From Gamarada debralockiae (lineage: Eukaryota; Ascomycota; Leotiomycetes; Helotiales; Hyphodiscaceae), in NCBI GenBank assembly GCA_002803225.1, contig NXFV01000750.1, positions 1-64,000 of the forward strand: 64,000 nt of DNA, given 5' to 3'. Numbering within the stretch: the first letter of the stretch is position 1; each line of letters begins with the position of its first letter. A program made the translations under genes and the position numbers. The notes under the pieces are model-generated. The model was given only the letters and a program-made list of their open reading frames with translations. It was not told where the DNA came from and searched no databases. Positions 48,007 through 58,139 of this stretch are shown piece by piece.

Positions 48007-48447
48007 CACGCCTTAGCAACCCTGGAATGACGAATAAAGCTGTAACCTCTCCAATAGGTCTTTCCCAGACTTCTGACTTCTAAGCTCTACGTGGAGTTTA
48101 AATTACGACTAATTCCGGCGAACCCGCGGCTATGATTCCAATAATTGGCCAAGTCTTGAGCCAAAGTACCGGAGTGATTACTCCCTGGACAATCCAGAAA
48201 TTACAATAAAAATAAAGCTTTGAACGATGACGTTGACAATACTTCGGCCGCAAAAGCGGAAAATACAGGGGATAAGCTCGTGCCATCTATTTAGCCTCGG
48301 ACTGATTAGTGAGCCTCAACGCAGCCGAGCTCTCTGCAACATCAGCAATAAAAAGAACCTCGAAAATGGCAGCAGAGATGAACAAGAACGTTCATCGAAC
48401 TGCTCTATTCTTCTCAAGTAAAACTAATTGAACTGAATGGCGAAACG
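48007..48447. promoter_or_regulatory. Divergent promoter of the GSTK and SDR genes
   Basis: 441 bases between the two start codons. It contains AT-rich stretches such as 48200-48225. No motif is clear enough to name. Confidence 0.45.
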
Positions 48448-49502
48448 ATGGCTTCAAACCAACAAGTTGCGCTCATCGTGGGCGCGTCGCGGGGAATTGG
48501 GCGCCAAGTTGCTATTGATCTTGCGAAGAATGGATACGCCGGTAAGCCCACCCTTCCCCCTATCCCAAGCAAGTATTCTGATATTGGAAAATGTAGTTGT
48601 TGTAGCAGCAAAATCCACCAGCGATGCCTACGCGACCAAACCCTTCCCTCCAGACCCAAACTCCCAAGCCTCAACAATCAGCACCGTCGAACGCGAGATC
48701 CGCGAAGCTGGGGGAAAGGCAACCGCTATTGCGGTAGACACGAGGGACTTTGACAGTGTCCAACGGATGGTTGATCAAACCGTAAAAACGTATGGCCGGA
48801 TCGATGTCCTGATCTATAACTCGGGAGCTATATGGTGGGCATCGGTAGAGAACACGCCTATGAAGCGCTTCCAGCTTATGCAGCGTGTGAATCCCGAAGG
48901 TTTATACGGCACGGTCCAAGCGTGTTTACCTCATTTCAAGAATCAGGGGTGGAAGGCTAGGATCATTGTTGTTTCTCCGCCGATTTACTCGCGGTTCTTT
49001 AGGGGGAAGACGGCATATGCTATGGGGAAGGTTGGCATGAGTGTGCTTACGAAGGGATTGGCGGTGGATTTTGAGAGGGAGGGGAAGACCGATATGGCGA
49101 TTACTTCTATTTGGCCTGCTTCGGTATGTCTCTCCACCTCTTCAAACCTCCCTTCTAAAACTAATGTATGTATAGTCAATCGAATCAGCAGCCACAGAGC
49201 AAATGACCAAGGCAGATCAGGAAGTGCTGAAAGATCTACGCAAGCCATCTATTTACTCAGATGCTATCCTAGCTATGCTGCGGGCACCCGCGAAGAGGGT
49301 CAATGGCTTGTTGGAATTGGACGAGGATTTTTTGAGAGATTATGAGGGTGTGACGGACTTCTCGAAGTATTCTGTTGTCCCAGGCGCAGTGCCGAGAAGG
49401 ATTATGCCAGCGAAATTCCCTGATCTTACGGTTGCGGAGCAGGATGATGAGGGAAGGAGGACGGATAGTACGAAGTTGCGGGCCGCAAGGCCGAAGATTT
49501 AA
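48448..49502 (+). CDS. Short-chain dehydrogenase, HSDL2-like
   Basis: Exons 48448-48541, 48597-49123 and 49176-49502 give 315 residues, with introns of 55 and 52 nt. The Rossmann motif is GASRGIG (residues 12-18); VDTRD follows, then the NNAG-type turn as NSGA. The catalytic set is Ser158 (IIVVSPP), Tyr172 and Lys176 (YAMGK). The long insert after AAKST with PDPNSQASTISTVE and the NPEG segment are typical of the HSDL2 branch of the family, which in animals is peroxisomal and linked to fatty-acid metabolism. The C-terminus PKI is close to a PTS1 but not canonical. The sterol-carrier domain of animal HSDL2 is absent. Sharing a promoter with a GSTK that has a clear PTS1 supports a peroxisomal role. 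Confidence 0.85.
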
Positions 49503-50214
49503 TGTACAGGTAAGGTGTTATTGGTGTATTCGATATCAAAGCAACATGAAGACAAAGTTTTAGTGTCTCCACGTTATAGACACTGGCTTCTCTTATGTGG
49601 CGGTGCTGCGGCTTCGATTCTTTGCATTTGCGGCGTTTGCGTATTTTGCACCTCAATAGCACTTATCCTATCAACTCTTTAAGTAGGAAAAAGTAGGTTC
49701 CTTTTCCCAGCGGAGAGGGGGTGTTCAGCTTAGGAAGAGTCTTGCTTGGAGCGAAGTCCGTACTCCTAAATTAAGAGAGTCGTATTTTATAACTACTTCT
49801 CGATACTGCGTGCTTCTGTGCCTAACTTTGTCTCACAATCTGTTAAAGGGCAAGTGCTGATCTGTTTTGAGTCAAGTCAGGCCGACTTCGCCATTTCTAT
49901 TGTCTCTGATCTTAATTTTCGCTGCCGTCTCTCGATGTTGCTTGGGTAGCCACTGCTGTGCGACTTAACGAGCGGATAGCTGCAACACTCAGCCTCATCT
50001 AGCTTGATAGCCAGCACCTCAGTCTCGGAAATGTACAAATATTTCGTTATCACAAGGTAGATTTTTCATTGCTTTTCACGGATTAGTCTGCCTCGATGTC
50101 TGTATACGGACGGTATTACTCCATACTTCGGAACAACACCCTCTTTTCCAGGCAATTTGGGACTTGACTCGTGTGAGCAGCTTCCTTCGGAATGTTTACT
50201 TGACGATAGTTTTC
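49503..50214. other. Intergenic region at the edge of the accessory island
   Basis: 3' flank of the SDR gene and 5' flank of the broken HET gene. No gene is seen. Composition becomes more AT-rich from here on. Confidence 0.45.
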
Positions 50215-50971
50215 ATGATGACTTCTATTGATCCAAGAGGCTGTGCTGAGAATGAGTCTAAAGACAACTTTTGCTACGAAAGCCTCCCAGAGAACGGCCG
50301 CACGATACGGGTTCTCAAGGTCCTGCCTGGCCTTCAAGACGAAATCATTAAACAACATCTGAGAGAAGTCTCGCTGGACACACGACCTTTCTACGAGACT
50401 GTTTCCTATACTTGGGAATCCCAAAACCGTACCCATAAAATCTTCGTCAACAAAATTTCGTCTAAAATCTCTGCGAACCTTGAGGCTGCATTGCAATACG
50501 AAGGCAGGCGGCATTAAAATCTGGACACACCTAAGCGTGGCCCCTTTCGCGAGGGCTATCCTTATACTTCAATCGCGATAATAAATCCGCCTTAAATTTA
50601 ACTCTCTTATAACCTATATATAGTAAAGGAGCTACTTCTCTTCTATTATATTAGCCCTTAAATGAGAATTTCATAATTTAGGCTGATTTAAAATACAAGT
50701 TTGAAAACATAGAAATTTTAGTGTTCTAAGGCCTCGCTTAGGTGTGTCCGGATTTTAATGCCGCCCGCCTTCGTATCTACGACTGACGGAAACACCGTTG
50801 CGCCTTTGGGTCATATATCTTGATCGACACCGATCGAAATACCGCGGAAACTTGAGGCTTGGACTTCTGTTTTCTGAGGGTTTCCGTTTTGCGCTGGTCA
50901 GATCAGTACATCGCTTTTCATCAATTCTACCTTCGCGTCGCCTTGCCTGTTCTTTGTCTCGATCTACGTAA
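50215..50971 (+). pseudogene. HET-domain gene broken by a MITE insertion
   Basis: From the ATG at 50215 the frame encodes a recognisable HET-domain start: NFCYESLPENGRTIRVLKV, LPGLQDEIIKQHLREVSLD, FYETVSYTWESQNRTHKIF and ISANLEAALQY. At the last Tyr codon the sequence enters an inverted-repeat element (50499-50773) and stops at 50517. Skipping the element and one copy of its flanking TA gives a frame that continues LRLTETPLRLWV, the expected next HET segment, and stays open to 50971. After LWV the usual conserved DAICINQ-like box is not seen, so the gene has decayed further or was already altered. HET proteins trigger incompatibility reactions between fungal strains. This copy cannot make a full protein. 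Confidence 0.8.
50499..50773. mobile_element. MITE, 275 bp, 44-bp terminal inverted repeats, TA target duplication
   Basis: The left end starts CGAAGGCAGGCGGCATTAAA and the right end, reversed, CGAAGGCGGGCGGCATTAAA. The match continues for about 44 bases with three differences. Both sides are flanked by TA (50497-50498 and 50774-50775), as expected for Tc1/mariner-type insertion. The inside is AT-rich and has no open frame for a transposase. It sits inside a HET-domain coding sequence. Confidence 0.88.
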
Positions 50972-52546
50972 CCTTGCTTTGAAGTGCACGATTTTCGCTT
51001 TCGCCGCCTCACCCCGAATGGAAGTAGCACAAATGTAATTAATTAAATCTAAAATAAAGCTATTCCCAACTGTCTGTATCTGTCAATTAATCTCAACCCT
51101 GTTGACCACGTCTCTCTGTATTGCAATTGTAGTTAGTGTAGTAGGGTCTAAAATAGAATCTGTCTGATATATTAATGAGATCTTATGCATTGATGCCTAT
51201 TTGCAAGCCTTGATACAGGTAGTCCCACACCGGGATGTCGATATAAGCGTTTTCTATTTCTGTCTTTAGACCTGAGAAGTTGCTACCATAACCACTATTA
51301 TCTAACACGAATCTTGCCCTCACCAAAGTCCATTTCCGTCTTTGAACTTGAGCAGTCGCTGCTCTAACCTGAGCTAAGGCACGTTAACGAGTTAGCTGGA
51401 TCTGCAAAGGGATCTTTCCTGGCGCCCTTGAGAATCAGTTATAGTTTCTATGTTGCCTATATAAAGGGTTTCCTAACGCCTGTTGCTTGGAACACAGCCA
51501 CCTCTTTGGACCTATCAAGATGTCGTGATGGGTATCCGTTCTCGCTCCCTGTCAAACTTACCAAAATCTACCTACGGAAGCTAAGTTTGGATGTCACGAG
51601 AGAAGAGTTTGCATCAAAGATCACCTCCTGAATACCACATAACCCCATTTTAATTTTTTTTTTCTCGTGCCGGTTCTGTTTAAATCTCTAGACGTGAGCA
51701 GCAGCAGCTGTTACCCAAGCAGAGCGTGAGCACACATGAGTAGGCCTGAGCATGCCTGAGCCGAGCCTGCGTATCCTGACTGCTCCCTGAGTCAACCTGC
51801 CCACCATAATTCGGGCCCCGTTTTAAGCCCCTTGTGTCTACGGTTTCCTGGCCCATTCTGTCGCTCCCCTTACCAAGGGTGTTCTTACCAGAGTGTCCGG
51901 AATATTGCCTGAAATATCGGTATCTTTAGTACCGATCTGACCTGATATCTGAAGGCTCTGTAGACTCGTCCGTAAGGCACATATGTACGAGCAGTACAGA
52001 GCTCTATATATACAGGCTCTACCGGCGATAGAACTGGATCAAGAATTAAGTCAAGTACACCTGAAATATCACTTCCAAGAAGCTCTTTTACTAGCGTCCA
52101 CGTGACCTTGCCCTGCCCCACTAAGCCATAAATCTGACACAGAGCCCTTTCGTCAAAGAGCACGTGACCAACAATTAGAATTGCGCCGATAATGAAAATT
52201 AGGATTAGGGTGAAAATCGGAAGATCACTGCTCAAGTGGCCATTGGCCATGCTAATATCGGTCTTGGTAATATATTGCTATGTCGAGCCTGTTGAGACGG
52301 CCTTGCTCATGCTTTAAGGACTTTACCAGACGCATCCAGAGTGTTATAAGCTCGGCGTGATTCTTCAAATCGGTGAAAACCCATTAACAAAGGAATATAA
52401 CTCAGATCTATTAACTAGCGATAGTGGGGGGCAGCTGATTCACTGCCAAAAAAAGAAAGTGTCCAAGACACACAAAATTAATATACCCTTCATTTCATGT
52501 AAGTAGCCTGTTCAGACTCCGTGATATTACCTCAATACCCAGTAAA
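50972..52546. other. AT-rich stretch, no certain gene
   Basis: A minus-strand frame at 52250-51885 encodes 121 residues with one strong membrane segment (FTLILIFIIGAILIVGHVLF) near its start and no recognisable family. It may be a small hypothetical gene or chance. Otherwise I see short frames only. A stretch of repeated TGAGC-like words lies at 51690-51790. Confidence 0.35.
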
Positions 52547-55540
52547 TTACTTTCGCAGTCGAATGTTTCCGTCTGTTAGTATCTGGACTGCCTCATCCCA
52601 TCCTCTTGATGCTGCCATCTCTACTACGGTGCGTCCCAGCTCGTCCTTCACTTCCAAGTCGAAGCCAGCCTTTTGGCTCAATAATCTCAAGACATTTGCA
52701 TCGCCGTTCTCGACCGCTTGCATCACGGCATTCCAACCCCGATATATCTTGTTAGGATCCGCGCCATGCTCGAGAAGCATCTCCATGATCTCGGTATCTT
52801 CGCCGTGATATCTTCGCAGAGCCTTGACGATAGGGAGGTGCTCTCCGGGGGCATTCACATCCACTCCACCGTTGTGGAGCAGGTACGAGACAATCTCCCT
52901 GCGGTCCTCTCGGATGGCGGTTGTCAGGGGGGAGAACACGCCGCCATTCCTGTCCTCAACCGAAACTCCAGCGGCGATGAGGAGCTTGACAGATTCCAGC
53001 TGATTAGCTGATACAGCCATCTCCATGATTCCCTTGAATGCTTGAGGTTCATCCACTACTGAGAGAATGCGCTTGAGAATGGGAGGGTTTCGGACAGCCA
53101 TGCAGACCGGCCAGTCTTCTCCCCGCATATGAGCATTAGCTCCTCGCAACAACAGCAAGTCGACTATCTCGACGTGGTTTTCGCGAATGGCCGTGGTTAG
53201 CGGAGTCATGCCCTTGGGGCTCTTATCATTGGGATCCACACCCTGGTCCAGCAGCCAGTTCAATGCCTCGATGTTATTCGAGCTGACGGCCGTCTCTAGG
53301 ATGCCTTTGGGGTTGTGAAGGTTTGCACCGGCTGCCACAAGGATAGGCAGAAAGTGGACTCTGTTGTGCGTTACGCACTTAAAGGCAGGATACTCGCTCG
53401 CCATCAGGTTTGGATCAGCCCCATTGCTGAGGAGAAGCCGGACGAGGTCTGCTCGGTCGTCTCGAATCGCTGTACACAAGGGTGTGTAGGTGCCATCCTT
53501 CTTGGTATTAGGACTGACGCCGGCCTTGAGCAGAATGCGGACCGACTCGACATTATTGATGCTGACTGCAAGTTCCATGATCCCAGGGCACTTCTTATGA
53601 TCCGCGCCCTGGGAAAGAAGCACCTGCAAGCAAGGAGATTGGTAGGTCGATGGCCAAAGCGGGTGCTTTGGACCAGGCAAATTTGGGTCCCCGCCATGCT
53701 CCAGCAAACTCGTGACGATGTCTGCCCTGCCGACTTGAATAGCCTCGAAGAGGGCGGTCTTGCCATCCCTGCTCTTGGCATTGGGATCTGAGCCATAGTC
53801 GAGAAGAAGATCAAGGAATTTCTTGGGTGTTTTCTTCTTGATAGCGCTGATGAGAAGCGAGTTGCCACTTGCCGTGACGTGGTTGGCGTCGCCATTATAC
53901 GTCAGCAACAGGTGGGAGAAGCCCACCATATTAGCAATAACAGCGGCCGCAAGGGGAGATTCCAGATCCGGGCCAGCCACGAGATTGGGGTCGGCGCCAT
54001 ATTTAAGCAGCATCGTTGCTCCTGCAAGGAACGATTTCTCGACTGATGCGAACAGAGGAGTGATGCCATCTCTGTCGGGATCATTAGGATCTGCGCCGAA
54101 GAGGAGCAAGAGGCGTACGCTCTCTTCATCATGGGCAAGGATAGCCTCTTTGAGTGCGTGCATATTCGGCCCCGTGTTTGCAGGGACACCTCGGTTGAGC
54201 AACTGCTCAACGAGCTTATGATTCCTGTTGCGAACGGCAGAGATAAGGGCAGCCTTCGTGTTCGCGGAGTCTGCAATGTCTGCAATGTTGCGAGGATGGC
54301 AGCGCGGCATAGTGGAGGGGTCAACCCTAATGCGAACGACCTTAGAAGGGCCAAGCTCCATCCCCGCGATATCTTCAAGGAGGCTGTCAGACTCGGTGAT
54401 GCCAGTCAGAGAACGAGCGTCATCCATGGTACTGGCCCGGTCATACGTGTCGGTTGTCACCGAATAATGCCTCTCGTTAGATCCAGGAGAGGTCGCAAGA
54501 AGGGTAGTGGTCGTGCTATTTGGTCGAAAATCTGGGCTCAAGGTTGTTCGAAAATTTTGGCTCAGGGGCACTTTGACAGCATTGCCAGAGGCTCTGCCCA
54601 ATGAACCTTCGTGATGAATCGAGGGAGATCTGTTAGGCGAAGGCAGGGGCTGCTGTTGCTGCTGTTGCTGCTGTTGGAGGGCATTCTGGCTATCTATCAC
54701 TGCAAGTGGCGCCGCCGATGGGGGTTGACGATGGGAATTGTTGCTATTCTTGCCAACGTTATGGTCCAATTTGCCCAGCGCGGCAGCCAAGCCGGTGTAC
54801 CCTATGCCCATTTCTCTCTCAACCTTCTCGCTTCCCAGACTCCATTGGAAGACTAGAGAGCTCATCCTTAGGCTTTCACGTGTTTTTGCTAGCGCAGTGG
54901 TCATCTTCTTGATGTCGGTGTCGCCAAAGATCTTTCCCCAGCCTCGTTTAATGAAAGTCGATGTGCCGAGAAACTTGTCCAGCATCTGGCCGAGAATCTG
55001 GAAGTCTGCTTGGGTCACTCGGAACTTATGAGCGAGCTCCGTAATCATCTCAGGAGAGAAGCTCTGCGCAGTGCGATTGTATTCCCCGAGGCCCGCCTCG
55101 ATAGAGAAGAGAATCTGACAAGTGTCGAGGAAATCGTGCGCTAAAGTTTCAAAGCCATGCGGGAGCTGTTTGGCAGATGTCATATACTCCAATATGCGAA
55201 CCGAGATGCGGTCGATTAGGGCCGTGGTCTTGTGGCAGAGCTCTAAGCACTGGATCTGAGCCTTAGAGGTCGCCATTTTCGTCGTCGGCTTCGTCTCAGT
55301 CGGATTTGGCGGAGCGTTACTCGTAGGGATCGTCTTCTGCAAGATGGTGTTTTTATCAGGCACAAGCGCCTTGGTGGAAGTTAGAGTACTAGGAGATGGC
55401 GGTAGCCCAAGCGCCTCTCTAGATATAAGTGCGGAGGGTTCTCTTGACTCAAAGGAGAGGGCTTCGAAGAAAGAGTATGCCCCGTCTTCTCCGTTTGTCA
55501 CTCCAGCGAGCTGAGGGTTCATGCTAGGAGATACGAACAA
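52547..55540 (-). CDS. Large ankyrin-repeat protein with N-terminal helical domain
   Basis: A single uninterrupted exon of 997 residues, unusual in a window where most genes have introns. Residues 1-90 are disordered. About 95-255 form a helical domain with CLELCHKTTALIDRISVRIL and FLDTCQILFSIEAGLGEY, of the kind found at the N-terminus of fungal receptor-like (STAND/ankyrin) proteins; I cannot name the family. A poly-Q run lies at about 288-298, then a disordered linker. From about 425 to 990 there are roughly 16 ankyrin repeats with typical TPL, LLL and GADPN motifs. They show a higher-order period of about 100 residues, with GIMELAVS or GILETAVS recurring at each period. No nucleotide-binding domain is present. 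It may act in allorecognition or as an interaction scaffold. Confidence 0.85.
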   Translation of the reverse strand: MFVSPSMNPQLAGVTNGEDGAYSFFEALSFESREPSALISREALGLPPSPSTLTSTKALVPDKNTILQKTIPTSNAPPNPTETKPTTKMATSKAQIQCLELCHKTTALIDRISVRILEYMTSAKQLPHGFETLAHDFLDTCQILFSIEAGLGEYNRTAQSFSPEMITELAHKFRVTQADFQILGQMLDKFLGTSTFIKRGWGKIFGDTDIKKMTTALAKTRESLRMSSLVFQWSLGSEKVEREMGIGYTGLAAALGKLDHNVGKNSNNSHRQPPSAAPLAVIDSQNALQQQQQQQQQPLPSPNRSPSIHHEGSLGRASGNAVKVPLSQNFRTTLSPDFRPNSTTTTLLATSPGSNERHYSVTTDTYDRASTMDDARSLTGITESDSLLEDIAGMELGPSKVVRIRVDPSTMPRCHPRNIADIADSANTKAALISAVRNRNHKLVEQLLNRGVPANTGPNMHALKEAILAHDEESVRLLLLFGADPNDPDRDGITPLFASVEKSFLAGATMLLKYGADPNLVAGPDLESPLAAAVIANMVGFSHLLLTYNGDANHVTASGNSLLISAIKKKTPKKFLDLLLDYGSDPNAKSRDGKTALFEAIQVGRADIVTSLLEHGGDPNLPGPKHPLWPSTYQSPCLQVLLSQGADHKKCPGIMELAVSINNVESVRILLKAGVSPNTKKDGTYTPLCTAIRDDRADLVRLLLSNGADPNLMASEYPAFKCVTHNRVHFLPILVAAGANLHNPKGILETAVSSNNIEALNWLLDQGVDPNDKSPKGMTPLTTAIRENHVEIVDLLLLRGANAHMRGEDWPVCMAVRNPPILKRILSVVDEPQAFKGIMEMAVSANQLESVKLLIAAGVSVEDRNGGVFSPLTTAIREDRREIVSYLLHNGGVDVNAPGEHLPIVKALRRYHGEDTEIMEMLLEHGADPNKIYRGWNAVMQAVENGDANVLRLLSQKAGFDLEVKDELGRTVVEMAASRGWDEAVQILTDGNIRLRK

Positions 55541-55974
55541 GAAATTACAGCGAACCTTATTTAAGGGGGAAGGCAGCGGTTATAAGGGGGAGAGAAACCT
55601 TATGAGCTTGACGTCTGGGTCCATGAGACTTAACGAAGTCCTACACACAGACGCGTCTGCAGACGGCTCAGAATCAATACTCTCCTCCCCCCCCGTTTAA
55701 AAGTTAATTTATTTGTATGGAGCCTGCTATAGTAGAAAAATTTAACCTTTAAACCAAGGGAGGGAGAGTAGAAAACTAACAACAAATTTTAGTACCCGAG
55801 CTGAGGAAATCCGTTTAAAGTAAAGTGTGGAGATCGGTTATGCACCACTTTGAGAGGGGCCTGTGCGACTCTGAACTCTATCCTACTGTATCAACGAATG
55901 AAATAAGAAAGAAAGCACATTCTAATTACCGCCTAGGCTTTCCTATTCCACTAAGAAATACCAGATCCTTGACT

Positions 55975-56495
55975 CATGGCCCCCCTCCCGGGGCCTGAAT
56001 CCTTCCCATTATACCCCCATTTTTGATTCTGCCGGGTACATCGATCTATATAGAAGTTCCCATACAAATCGATGTACCTAGATAAACATTTATAGAGATC
56101 CGTGGGCTAGATGAAGTGAAGCATGGTAAAATTGAAAATATATTAAATTAAGTAAACAAGAAGTCATATAACCAAAAGAAACAATCTATAAGCTTCTCAA
56201 TTAGCTCTCAATCAAGGGCCATTCTCTACAAACTCTTCCTATCCACCATCAGTAAAACTACTGTTCATCGCTCGATATATCTCATCTAGCTCCTCCTAGT
56301 TGTACTGCTACAGTGCTGGATATTGTGTAGCAGAGATTTAAACGCTTGTGAAGGAGTTGGATAGTCATTTTGGGTAGACAATCGATCGCTTTTAGTATGT
56401 TCTGAATACATTCACCTACAGCGCGTCTCACCGCTTCTATATGGGGTATAGTGGAAAGGATTCAGGCCCTTTTGTTGGAGGGGCCTGAATCATTA
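55975..56495. mobile_element. Candidate MITE with imperfect inverted ends
   Basis: The left end contains GGCCTGAATCCTTCCCATTA (55992-56011) followed by TACCCCCAT. The right end, reversed, contains GGCCTGAATCCTTTCCACTA followed by TACCCCAT. Outside this core both sides carry a GGCCC/CTCC-rich arm, and on the right the word GGGGCCTGAATCA appears again, giving a nested palindrome. Exact ends and target duplication are not clear. Confidence 0.6.
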
Positions 56496-57067
56496 GCAGA
56501 CCCCTTTGTCTTCTTGAGAATCGCCTCATTCACGAGTCGAGACAACATTTTGGTCTTCAGGGTTTCCGACGACTGTTGAGCACCTCTGCACAGACGGACA
56601 GAATTCCGCAGTCACGTGATATCTTGGGGCAATCAAGCTCTCCCAAAACACCTCGGTTTGATCGTACGGATCTTTAGAGTTTGATCTTACTTTGGAGCCA
56701 CGTAGTTCAGATAAGCGATTCGCACGCAGTCACGTACGCAGTGACGCACGCTCTCGCGAGCCTGCCCTGCGAGCCTTACTGAGGCGTACGAGCTTGCAAA
56801 CCAAGATTATATATCCAGCTCACAAATCCAGTAGTAGAGAGGCAGTTCAGTTCTATTCAAAAATTTCTGCCGCAGTCTCTAAATGCTTGTCACGTGACTG
56901 TCCATTCGACACAATTTGTCCGGTGAGGGTTTTCGTTCTTGGTTTTTGAATCGCTGGTTGCACTGTGCGCACGGCCTCCAAGAATGCTTATCAATCAGTT
57001 CGCAGCACTGCATGCACTAGATTTAACTTTTTGACGTGCGTCATATTAAAAAAGTGTTTGTATTTCT

Positions 57068-57277
57068 TATCCCTCCCGGGTACTTCGTAGATGTAACACT
57101 TCTTACAGTAGGTGGTAGGGGGGTTGGCAAGGGGTCGAGCCTACCGAAATGAAGCAACAGGCTCACTGTGGTCAGTGCAGAGCGTGTAAAGCGGTTTAAA
57201 AGTGGGTCAAAACAAGCCACGTAAACAAACCCCTGAGCACTCATTAGAAGTGTCACATCAACCCGGGAGGGGATAAT
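57068..57277. mobile_element. Candidate MITE, about 210 bp
   Basis: The left end reads TTATCCCTCCCGGGT, then GATGTAACACTTCT. The right end, reversed, reads TTATCCCCTCCCGGGT, then GATGTGACACTTCT. The left has an extra CTTCGTA-like insert between the two parts. No open frame of interest inside. Confidence 0.55.
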
Positions 57278-57944
57278 ATTGTAAACAGAACAGGAGCCAA
57301 TAAACGTAAAGGAGGAGTAAGGGGGCTTGCTAGCGTGGTCGATGGCTGCCGGACGGGGACAGAATATGAGCAAGGGGGACTTGTCATATAAGAAAAAACA
57401 AGGCAGGCATTAGTACAGTATCTAAATAGGTGAGCAAAGCTATATTTATAGAAAGTGAAAGCTTTTCAGTAAAGGATTACAAATCTGTCGGGAGAAGAGT
57501 CGGGCGTTTTGCGGCTTGGCTAAAATCCCGCTCGACAAACTCGAACTTGAAACTGACCTAAAAGAAAACACACGATAGTTTGACGAGAACGTCGCGAGGT
57601 TGCAACAGATCTTTAAGGACGACTTTGGCTGCTGGAAGCCCGAAAACTATGTACCCTAGGAATGAAGACATCTTATTTATATCTCCTGTTGGCAAACCAG
57701 ACAAAAGCCCTTTCTTTAACTTGTGACGACAGACTCCAAATTGCTTCTATAGTATAATTAGCTTTTATACTTAATTATGTTTTTGACATGCCGCTGGACC
57801 GTCTGTTACAGTAATTGCTTCAACTCGCCTCTGCTCTTCCGCAAAATTAGCTATCCTTCTCGTGGCGAGTGCCGTTTAGTTAATAGTAAAACCTTATACA
57901 AGGATGCGCTTTGGACTGGCGAGTTCTATGGATATTACGAGGTA

Positions 57945-58139
57945 CAGTAAAACCTGGTTATAACGAACACGAAAAATTTGTATGGACGAGGGCCCAAAAA
58001 ATCGTTATATCCAGAAATCGTTATATAGAATCCTTGTCTTCATACAAATTATCCCTGTAAAGCTTTTCGTCTCGTACTTTATATCGAGGGATTTGTTAGC
58101 GTTCGTTATATCCAGATTCGTTATAGGCAGGTTATACTG
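57945..58139. mobile_element. Pogo-like MITE, 195 bp, TA target duplication
   Basis: The left end is CAGTAAAACCTGGTTATAAC followed by GAA; the right end reversed is CAGTATAACCTGCCTATAAC followed by GAA. TA flanks both sides (57943-57944 and 58140-58141). The CAGT...AACCT...TTATAACGA ends are characteristic of the pogo/Tigger group of Tc1/mariner elements. Further GTTATATCCAGA words inside make subterminal repeats. No transposase frame. Confidence 0.82.
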
